Positions 1 through 5,839 of a DNA stretch of 14,025 nt are shown here, in pieces (position 1 is the first letter of the stretch; each line of letters begins with the position of its first letter). The notes under the pieces were generated by a model. It had not been told where the DNA came from. It worked only from the letters and a program-made list of their open reading frames with translations, and ran no database searches. Source of the DNA: JBHPCZ01 sp042573625 (lineage in GTDB: Bacteria; Desulfobacterota; Desulfobacteria; Desulfobacterales; UBA11574); assembly GCA_042573625.1 (NCBI GenBank), contig JBHPCZ010000091.1, forward strand, positions 1 through 14,025. Reading direction: 5' to 3'. Position numbers and translations under genes: made by a program.

Positions 1-64
1 TGGTGGGGTGTTTTTATTTGACAGGGGCCTTTTAATGGGTGCAACTATCTACTTTCACTTCGAA

Positions 65-91
65 TTGTGATACAACAATATCGTATCACAA
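65..91. repeat. Perfect 9-bp inverted repeat, 9-nt spacer
   Basis: TTGTGATAC at 65-73 is mirrored by GTATCACAA at 83-91. It lies beyond the 3' end of the radical SAM gene, inside a 205-bp A+T-rich stretch where I see no gene. There is no T-run on either side, so it does not look like a classical terminator. It could be an operator for a gene beyond the left edge or a weak hairpin. Confidence 0.5.
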
Positions 92-205
92 AAGCTATGC
101 CCTGTCACTTGCCTGACAAACCTTACCAGCATCGAAACCAGTCATAACAACAATTGATATACAGATATCATATTTTGGTGGTATCAGATCAAACAAATCC
201 TAATT

Positions 206-1648
206 TTAAAAAGGGGGAATTCCCTCGGACACCCGGCGCAAAATGTCCCAGTACGCGCCGCGGTAGCCTTGCCTGATCGCCTCGACAAGCTCGGGGTTGT
301 CGTTATAATTGTAATTCAGATTCGCGTCGGTTCGCCGTCCAAGAAGAAATCTCGGGTCATCGCCAATGATGCCGTGCAGCCAATCCTCAACATCCTCACC
401 CAGGCCTGCGTCGCAGTAATACACCGGTCGAAGCAAAGATGTATTCTCCTTAAGATCCCCGAAAAGACTCGGGTTCTCTGTCAGCTCGCTCCCTGAGGTT
501 TCCAGGATTTTCCGTCCCAGAGGCGTGGCCGGATAAAGCCGTATGCCGAGGCTGATGCCCACCCGGTCCGGCTTAATTTTTTTCATCAGGCGAATGGTTG
601 TCTCAATCGATTCTCTTGTTTCACCGGGTGATCCGAGCAGCAGATCAAACATGCAGATGATATCTTCTTTACGACAAATTTCACGAATCCGAATCAAATC
701 ATCGCATGTATACTCATGACCCAGTCGCCGCAGCATTGCATCATCACCGTGGTCTGCGCCGAAATCGATTCCCACACATCCGGCCTGGCGCATCAAGCGC
801 GCCAGCTCTTCTGTAAAATACGCGGGGGAACCGTACGCATACCATTTGATTTTACTTCCCAGGCCCGACTCGATGATGGCCCTGGACACAAGGACCGCAT
901 GGGAATAAGGGACATTGAACTCGCTGTCACACGTATGAAAGACGTTGATGCCGCGGTTATACAGACCGGTTAATTCCTTCACAACATTGAGCGGATCACG
1001 AACCCTTACATTTTTACCTCTCGTTACGGGTTCCGGGCAGTAGACGCAATTCAAGGAACAACCGCGTTTGGTCTCAAACCCGACCTGGCCGCCGTTTTCA
1101 AAATAGTGTCTGTTGTCAATCAGAGACCTGGCGGCCAGGTCCATCTTTTCAAGATTAGCCGGGCGCATTGCGTTTTTTCTGTAAATCCCGTTCTCCTTCC
1201 AGATCAGGCCAGGGACTGCACCCAGGTTGTTGCTGTTTTTAAGCGCGATGACCAGCCTGACGAGAGATTCCTCTCCGTCTCCACATATGCCCAAAGGGGC
1301 ATCACAAAATTCAAGGGCTTGAGAAGGAAAAATTGAAAAACCAACGCCCCCGAGACAGATCGGCGCTTCAGTAGAATCTTTTATTTTATCCAGAACCGAC
1401 AGTATCCGTCGAAGAGAAAAATCCCGGCTGGCAAAATAGGAATCATCTATGTTCCGGACGGTAACACCGACCAGGATTGGATTTTCCGCTAAAACGCGTG
1501 ACAGTTTTCGACGCCAGTCCGGCTCGATGGAACAATCGACCAGGTCGACTTCTATTCCGGCGTCACTGCACGCGGCGCCCAGGTAGTCCAGAGATACCGG
1601 TGTTACCGGAGGTGCCATGGGATTCGGGTTAACAAGAACGATTCGCAT
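206..1648 (-). CDS. B12-binding domain / radical SAM protein
   Basis: I read this as a 480-residue cobalamin-type radical SAM enzyme. The N-terminus (MRIVLVNPNP...) has the Rossmann-like start of a B12-binding domain, followed by GGVGFSIFP near residue 102 and GDGEES near 125. The canonical base-off DxHxxG motif is absent, so cobalamin may bind without a His ligand. The [4Fe-4S]/SAM motif CSLNCVYC (CxxxCxxC) lies near residues 197-204, followed by a radical SAM barrel with LLLGSPGET near 338. I chose ATG at 1648 because AGGTGAGG lies about seven bases upstream; a TTG two codons earlier is also open. Such proteins often do methyl transfer or C-C chemistry, but the substrate cannot be read from the sequence. 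It stands alone with no biosynthetic partner gene in view. The family call is firm; the specific function is unknown. Confidence 0.9.
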   Translation of the reverse strand: MRIVLVNPNPMAPPVTPVSLDYLGAACSDAGIEVDLVDCSIEPDWRRKLSRVLAENPILVGVTVRNIDDSYFASRDFSLRRILSVLDKIKDSTEAPICLGGVGFSIFPSQALEFCDAPLGICGDGEESLVRLVIALKNSNNLGAVPGLIWKENGIYRKNAMRPANLEKMDLAARSLIDNRHYFENGGQVGFETKRGCSLNCVYCPEPVTRGKNVRVRDPLNVVKELTGLYNRGINVFHTCDSEFNVPYSHAVLVSRAIIESGLGSKIKWYAYGSPAYFTEELARLMRQAGCVGIDFGADHGDDAMLRRLGHEYTCDDLIRIREICRKEDIICMFDLLLGSPGETRESIETTIRLMKKIKPDRVGISLGIRLYPATPLGRKILETSGSELTENPSLFGDLKENTSLLRPVYYCDAGLGEDVEDWLHGIIGDDPRFLLGRRTDANLNYNYNDNPELVEAIRQGYRGAYWDILRRVSEGIPPF

Positions 1649-1705
1649 ATTCAAACCTCACCTAAAGTCAATAACCACCCCTGAAATGGTCTTACATTAA
1701 TCTCT

Positions 1706-1732
1706 CACAGAGTTCACAGAGCACTCAGAGTT
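1706..1732. repeat. Three tandem 9-bp repeats (CACAGAGTT-like)
   Basis: CACAGAGTT, CACAGAGCA and CTCAGAGTT follow one another in the promoter-side spacer of the radical SAM gene and run directly into the hairpin at 1735-1772. Short CACAGAG-rich tracts are common intergenic repeats in many bacterial genomes. No function can be assigned here. Confidence 0.6.
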
Positions 1733-1734
1733 TT

Positions 1735-1772
1735 GTTGATGAGAATCCTTGAGAAGGAGGATTCTCATCAAC
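1735..1772. repeat. Perfect 15-bp inverted repeat, 8-nt loop
   Basis: GTTGATGAGAATCCT (1735-1749) pairs perfectly with AGGATTCTCATCAAC (1758-1772) around the loop TGAGAAGG. The stem is only moderately G+C-rich and no T-tract follows on either strand, so a simple Rho-independent terminator is unlikely. It is better read as an extragenic palindrome attached to the 9-mer tract just to its left. Confidence 0.8.
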
Positions 1773-1858
1773 CACTAACGCGTTGCGTATTTGATATGGA
1801 TTTGCGTAGTAGCTTTTATTCGCCTATCGTCCAAGTTGATCTGCCGGAGGCTCAATGT

Positions 1859-1929
1859 TTTGCCTGATTTTTCCTCCTTGCCCTGTTAAATTTGAAAACC
1901 ATTTAACCGGGGTCAAAAAATCAGGCAAA
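1859..1929. repeat. Compound 71-bp palindrome with nested stems
   Basis: The outer arms TTTGCCTGATTTTT (1859-1872) and AAAAATCAGGCAAA (1916-1929) are perfect over 14 bp. Nested inside are CCC (1881-1883) with GGG (1909-1911) and GTTAAAT (1885-1891) with ATTTAAC (1901-1907), around a nine-base loop. The whole can fold as one long hairpin with an asymmetric internal loop. It may be a small non-autonomous palindromic element or a structured transcript; no coding frame explains it. Confidence 0.7.
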
Positions 1930-1969
1930 GATAATTTTTATCTCTGTGGCCCCTGCGGGCTCAAGCGAT

Positions 1970-1991
1970 CCCGCTCCTGCTGGAGAGCGGG
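1970..1991. repeat. Short G+C-rich hairpin
   Basis: CCCGCTC (1970-1976) pairs with GAGCGGG (1985-1991) across an eight-base loop. It is one of several palindromes strung along this gene-free spacer. No T-tract follows. Confidence 0.45.
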
Positions 1992-2051
1992 CGAGAGTAA
2001 AAGTCTATTAAGTATTATTATATCACCCTCCCACCCGCATAGCAAAGCTGG

Positions 2052-2074
2052 AACCTTCAGATTTGCTGAAGGTT
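2052..2074. repeat. Perfect 9-bp hairpin
   Basis: AACCTTCAG (2052-2060) and CTGAAGGTT (2066-2074) flank the five-base loop ATTTG. It lies just left of the DUF1846-like relic at 2100. It resembles an attenuator or weak terminator stem but lacks a clear U-run. Confidence 0.5.
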
Positions 2075-2099
2075 TAATGGATTAATTAAGAATGAAAGC

Positions 2100-2140
2100 A
2101 TGACATTGAATACGGCGCTTGACAATGAAAAATATGTCCA
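2100..2140 (+). pseudogene. Relic of a DUF1846 gene start (first ~14 codons)
   Basis: From ATG 2100, 34 of 41 bases match the first 41 bases of the intact DUF1846 gene (10429 down to 10389, opposite strand), including a 17-base identical run (2119-2135). The translations start MTLNTALDNEKYVQ here and MTAKTAFDNEKYIQ in the intact gene, so start codon and frame are both kept. Similarity stops sharply after TCCA at 2140, and the open frame then runs into unrelated sequence. I interpret it as a truncated paralogue or duplicated 5' end. A chance match in the right frame at an ATG seems unlikely, but only one short block supports the call. Confidence 0.55.
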
Positions 2141-2209
2141 AATCCGGATCATCCATTTGCAGTTTGATATGATCCACAGGATATTTTTTTTAACTCTGAG
2201 TCTATCTTT

Positions 2210-2551
2210 ACCATTTTTTTGGATCTTTGCATGTCCGCAGGCGGGAAAAGCTTTTGACATTTTGACCCGGCATTATGAAAACCCCGGGTCTTGAAGTGCT
2301 GTCTGTTATTTTTCTTTAATCACAAATCAACGGGTTGTTGCCCAAACAAAAATCTCTTTGAGCGCTCATTGAAACGTTTTTTATCCATAAATCTCGGCGA
2401 AGTGAAAGAAATGCGATTCGAACTGTTTGAGCCCGAAGGGCGAGTTTTGGAATCGCCTGGAACGAGCCTTAGATTTATCAAAAACCGTTTCAGAGCCAGC
2501 AAAAAGTGGTTTGGGCAACAACCCGTTAAGATGCGACCCCGTTGTTTTTCC
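2210..2551. repeat. Dispersed repeat, copy A (interrupted by a MITE-like element)
   Basis: 2210-2322 aligns with 11764-11874 at roughly three quarters identity, both starting at ACCATTTTTT and both containing a conserved CTGTCTGTT block. After the inserted palindrome (2331-2525) the similarity resumes: 2526-2551 matches 11876-11901 at 20 of 26 bases. In copy B this right part encodes the last residues of the dksA-like gene on the minus strand. The corresponding minus-strand reading here gives GKTTGSHLN against GETSKLHLN. Inside the repeat a hairpin (2264-2270 with 2284-2290) surrounds the conserved loop CATTATGAAAAC. No complete gene is present in copy A. Confidence 0.75.
2331..2525. mobile_element. 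MITE-like 195-bp imperfect palindrome
   Basis: The terminal inverted repeats are CGGGTTGTTGCCCAAAC (2331-2347) and its exact complement (2509-2525). Further in, 2371-2394 pairs imperfectly with 2471-2491, GCGATTC (2413-2419) pairs with GAATCGC (2450-2456), and the centre is GCCC-GAA-GGGC (2431-2441). The frames crossing it are by-products of the palindrome and there is no transposase. Removing it joins ATCAA to TTAAGATGC, exactly the sequence of copy B at 11871-11882. That defines the ends, shows no obvious target duplication, and explains the apparent two-base extension of the repeats (AA/TT) as the AATT target. The transposase that would mobilise it is not identifiable here. Confidence 0.75.
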
Positions 2552-2733
2552 AAGATTGACAGTAATCAAAATCTTATATAAGTGCATACCTGTGATGTGC
2601 TGAAACTGTTTCAGGCTGGCAAATGACGATGTTTAAGAAGCGAACGCGGGATGTTGAAATCAAACCGTTAACCGGTCTGATTCGTCGGACTTTAACCCTT
2701 CAGAAAGCTGCGGGGAATTGACAAACTAAGGCC

Positions 2734-4974
2734 ATGAGCCATTCAGCAATAAAAACTTTTTCAATCATACTGCTCCTGGTTATCCTGGGTTTTGGCGTCT
2801 ATTCCAACAGTCTGGACAGTCCGTTTGTTTTTGATGATATCCTCAGAATTAAAGACAACCCTCACGTTCGATTAACCCATTTTTCTTTAGAAAAACTATC
2901 CAATGCGGCATTCAAAAAGCCCTCCGCCAGAAATCGCCCCGTCGGCAATATCGCCTTCGCCTTGAACTATTATTTTCATCAGTACAATTTAAAAGGTTAT
3001 CATGCTGTCAACATTATCATTCATATCCTGACCGGAATTCTTCTCTTTTATTTTATAAACACCACCTTGAGCATTACCGCCCCTCAACCTGTCGATTCCC
3101 GAATACAGGAATCGCTTACGCCCGCATTCGCAGCCTTCTGGGCCGCTCTGGTCTGGCTGGTCAACCCGGTGCACACTCAGTCGGTTACGTATATCGTGCA
3201 ACGGCTGAACAGCATGGCGGCCATGTTTTACCTGCTGTCCTTTCTGTTCTATGTAAAGGGAAGAATCCATCAGATCAAGCGTGCAACTCAAACCTCCCAG
3301 AGCAAAACAGCCACACCGTCGAAACCAGGGGCTGCCCCGGACAATCGAATAACCGTTTCCGGTTTTTATTTTATCGGTTCCTGCCTGACCTGGATACTGG
3401 CTCTGGGTTGTAAGCAAACATCGGCCACCCTGCCGTTTTTTATTTTTCTTTACGAGTGGTATTTTTTTCATAACCTGAACAGGGACTGGCTCAAGCGTCA
3501 TCTGAAATATTTTTCGGGGGTTATTTTACTTTTTGGCCTCATCAGCATGATATACACGGGATTTAATCCCTTGAAAAAAATTATATCTTCTCCCCTTTAT
3601 GCTTTCAACAATTTTACATTTGCTCAAAGAGTACTGACCCAACCTAGGGTGGTGATCTACTACCTGAGCCTTATTTTTTATCCTCATCCATCCAGGTTAA
3701 ATCTGGATTACGATTTTCCGCTGTCCTTTTCCCTGATTGACCCGGTGACGACACTGCTATCCCTTTTCGCCATTATCGGGTTGGTGGCATTCGCCTTTTA
3801 CGTGGCCAAAAAGGAGCGTTTGATCTCTTTTTGTATTCTCTGGTACTTCGGGAATCTGGTGATTGAATCGTCGATTATTCCTTTGGCATTGATATACGAA
3901 CACCGAACCTACCTGCCGTCTATGTTGGTGTGTTTGATGCTGATCATGTTGGCTGTTCGATATATAAAGCCAAAATGGCTGACAATTGGAATATTGTGCG
4001 CTGTGGTGATGATATGTGCGGTGTGGACCTATGAAAGAAACCGCGTGTGGGGCAGTAGTGTTACCCTCTGGGAAGATTGTGCAAAAAAATCTCCGAACAA
4101 GGCTCAGCCACATAACAACCTAGGAATCGCTCTGGCAAAAGAGGAGAGGCTGGCCGAATCAATCCGTCATTATTCCATAGCATTGGACTTAAAGCCTGAT
4201 CACGCAAAAGCGCACAACAACTTGGGAATTGTTTTACAAAAACTGGGCCGTATTGATGAGTCCATCCGTCACTATTCCAAGGCGCTGGAGATAAATCCCG
4301 ATTATGCTGAAGCACACAACAACCTGGGGACAGCTCTAGCGGAGCAGGGACGCTTAGATGACGCTATCCGTCATTATTCAGAAGCGTTGTTGCCAAGGCC
4401 CGATTATGCCAAAGCCCATAACAACATGGGATCTGCTCTGGAAAAGCAGGGCCGAATCGACGAAGCCGTCGAGCACTACCTTCAGGCATTGCGAATAGTG
4501 CCGGATTTCGAGGAAGCTCACTACAATCTGGGATTTGCTCTGGAAAAGCAGGGCCGAATCGACGAAGCCGTCGAGCACTACCTTCAGGCGCTTCGAATCA
4601 AGCCGGACTATGCAGACGCACACATCAATCTGGGTAATGCCCTGGGTAAGCAGGGCCGAACCGACGAAGCCGTCGAGCACTATTTTCTGGCCCTGCGGAT
4701 CAAACCGGATATTCCGGAAGCATATTACAATATAGGCCTTATTCTTCTTCGCACCGGGGATATCGAGGAGGCCATTTCCCGCTTTCGAGAGGCAGTACGA
4801 ATCAAGCCGGATTATGTGGAAGCGTACAACAACCTGGGCGTTGCTCTTTACCGCGCAGGGAATATCGAGGATGCAATCTCCCGCTTTCGGGAGGCGGTAC
4901 GAATACGGCCGGATTATGTTGCCGCAAGAAGCAATCTTGAAAAAGTATTGGCGATACGGCAGCAGAATCAATGA
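2734..4974 (+). CDS. Multi-pass membrane protein with C-terminal TPRs (TMTC / GT-C-like)
   Basis: This 746-residue protein has a hydrophobic N-terminal half with about ten membrane segments (first at residues 8-24) and a C-terminal array of eight 34-residue tetratricopeptide repeats (457-728) plus a partial ninth. FVFDD (31-35) in the first loop, NRPVGNIAFALNYYF (67-81), the HTQSVTYIVQRLNS stretch (147-160) and EHRTYLP (389-395) match the pattern of bacterial TMTC-like, GT-C-fold proteins. Those are thought to be lipid-linked sugar transferases or surface-assembly factors. The acidic pair D34-D35 would be the candidate catalytic site. TPRs 4 and 5 share 54 identical nucleotides, a sign of recent internal duplication. 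ATG 2734 follows CTAAGG. It stands alone between gene-poor spacers. The membrane-plus-TPR architecture is clear; transferase activity and substrate are inference. Confidence 0.9.
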   Translation: MSHSAIKTFSIILLLVILGFGVYSNSLDSPFVFDDILRIKDNPHVRLTHFSLEKLSNAAFKKPSARNRPVGNIAFALNYYFHQYNLKGYHAVNIIIHILTGILLFYFINTTLSITAPQPVDSRIQESLTPAFAAFWAALVWLVNPVHTQSVTYIVQRLNSMAAMFYLLSFLFYVKGRIHQIKRATQTSQSKTATPSKPGAAPDNRITVSGFYFIGSCLTWILALGCKQTSATLPFFIFLYEWYFFHNLNRDWLKRHLKYFSGVILLFGLISMIYTGFNPLKKIISSPLYAFNNFTFAQRVLTQPRVVIYYLSLIFYPHPSRLNLDYDFPLSFSLIDPVTTLLSLFAIIGLVAFAFYVAKKERLISFCILWYFGNLVIESSIIPLALIYEHRTYLPSMLVCLMLIMLAVRYIKPKWLTIGILCAVVMICAVWTYERNRVWGSSVTLWEDCAKKSPNKAQPHNNLGIALAKEERLAESIRHYSIALDLKPDHAKAHNNLGIVLQKLGRIDESIRHYSKALEINPDYAEAHNNLGTALAEQGRLDDAIRHYSEALLPRPDYAKAHNNMGSALEKQGRIDEAVEHYLQALRIVPDFEEAHYNLGFALEKQGRIDEAVEHYLQALRIKPDYADAHINLGNALGKQGRTDEAVEHYFLALRIKPDIPEAYYNIGLILLRTGDIEEAISRFREAVRIKPDYVEAYNNLGVALYRAGNIEDAISRFREAVRIRPDYVAARSNLEKVLAIRQQNQ

Positions 4975-5033
4975 CCCAATTTTTTAACCCCGCCAACTCC
5001 ACACCTGCAAAACGGCCCGGGCACCTTTTTACA

Positions 5034-5056
5034 CTAACCGGTTAGATCTTTTTTTT
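5034..5056 (+). terminator. Possible terminator after the TPR gene
   Basis: The 12-nt palindrome CTAACCGGTTAG (5034-5045) is followed three bases later by eight T residues (5049-5056), about 60 bp after the TPR gene's stop. As a hairpin it can form only four pairs with a four-base loop, so it is weak. The palindrome GCCCGGGC followed by T5 (5015-5030) just upstream may contribute. Confidence 0.3.
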
Positions 5057-5105
5057 GAATATCCATTAATTGCAACAGTAACCATTCAGGATCTATTCTC
5101 ATGCT

Positions 5106-5422
5106 CTAAACAATACGCATCCAGGGACAATCTATGCCGTCCAGTATGACATGGATGACCAGCCCGAATCCCAGGAGCCGTGTCTTCGGTATCGCAGAAA
5201 ATATCGAATATACAGCTATTGCCGGAAGCGAATGCATCGAATGAAAGTTTATGCCACAGCGATTTGGGTCATAAATGGGATAGGCTAATAAATGATCCAG
5301 GTCGATGATCATGGCTGACATCATCACCAGCCAAGCTGTTTTCCACCGGTCTGAAAACAGGTGCCTGGACACTATTCCGGTACGATAAAATGCAGGGTTA
5401 AATGTACAATCGGACGAAACAT
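5106..5422 (-). pseudogene. DUF6122-family membrane protein, frameshifted
   Basis: Two overlapping minus-strand frames together give one DUF6122-like protein. From ATG 5422 the first reads MFRPIVHLTLHFIVP and then hits a stop (TAG). The second, open from the adjoining GTG at 5372, continues SRHLFSDRWKTAWLVMMSAM, IIDLDHLLAYPIYDPNRC, and so on to 5106. Restoring one base at about 5374-5381 (GGAATAG read as GGGAATAG) joins them into a 105-residue product ending DCPWMRIV, the usual length of the family, with IDLDHLL and DPNRCGINFHSMHS intact. DUF6122 proteins are small, membrane-embedded and of unknown function. The break is either a true frameshift or a sequencing error; otherwise the reading frame is well preserved, so decay, if real, is recent. 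Confidence 0.7.
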
Positions 5423-5640
5423 TTTCTGTTTTGATTCTGTTTTTCCGGTAGCGTGACGTTCAGGAAAGCAGCCGGGCTTGCGAAAGCCACATCTACAGAT
5501 AAAAATTGGAGAATACCCTTTAATTCCCGGATAGCAGCATATCCAGCCATGGCTTTGGTCAAATTTCGACCCGATTGCCCAAACAGACAATACGTCATAA
5601 CAGTCAAAAAAGGCCCCGGTATTCCCATGCGCGCTCTCAA
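5398..5640 (-). CDS. Unrecognised small ORF, doubtful
   Basis: An open frame of about 80 codons (TTG 5640, or ATG 5628) reads MGIPGPFLTVMTYCLFGQSGR and then KAMAGYAAIREL, ending RKCFVRLYI inside the first codons of the DUF6122 gene. Its composition is protein-like, with plausible hydrophobic and helical stretches, and the frame stays open further upstream to about 5709. I do not recognise the family. No convincing ribosome-binding site precedes it, and competing open frames exist on both strands, so it may be a by-product of a structured or repeated sequence. Confidence 0.22.
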   Translation of the reverse strand: MRARMGIPGPFLTVMTYCLFGQSGRNLTKAMAGYAAIRELKGILQFLSVDVAFASPAAFLNVTLPEKQNQNRKCFVRLYI

Positions 5641-5767
5641 AACCGGTTTTTCCCGGAAGGGGGGCCAAAGAGCATACAGTCTCTGTATACCGCACTTTAG
5701 TGTCCGCTATCAACCCGATACTCGGTCTGACCCCGAAAGGACAAATGCAACCCCTTTGTTTTTCGGA

Positions 5768-5796
5768 TTGCTCTCTTTGGCTTTATTCTATATAAT
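5768..5796 (+). promoter_or_regulatory. Sigma70-type promoter for the phosphodiesterase gene
   Basis: A perfect -10 box TATAAT (5791-5796) lies 17 bp after TTGCTC (5768-5773), which matches the -35 consensus at three of six positions. Transcription would start near 5803, about 37 nt before ATG 5840. This supports the short start for the downstream gene over the long in-frame extension. Confidence 0.5.
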
Positions 5797-5839
5797 AGCC
5801 CAATTTCTGCTTTTACTTTGTCACGATTTTAAATTACTT

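Noticed and set aside
2119..2147. TTGACA at 2119-2124 as a -35 box
   Set aside because: It belongs to codons of the DUF1846-like relic and no acceptable -10 box lies 16-18 bp downstream.
2291..2587. Small frames across 2291-2587 on both strands
   Set aside because: They run through the MITE-like palindrome (readings such as RFELFEPEGR). Both strands are open because the sequence is an inverted repeat, so coding is not supported.
4434..4800. Regularly spaced DNA repeats suggestive of a CRISPR array
   Set aside because: The 102-bp period is the 34-residue TPR unit in frame; there are no variable spacers between constant repeats.
2989..4971. Long minus-strand frames opposite the TPR gene (2989-3501, 3757-4113, 4061-4315, 4378-4971)
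   Set aside because: They mirror the membrane/TPR coding sequence; the repetitive one at 4378-4971 simply reflects the TPR periodicity. No ribosome sites or recognisable motifs.
5575..5585. TTGCCCAAACA shared with the MITE end
   Set aside because: An 11-base match without the rest of the terminal repeat or a partner arm is compatible with chance.
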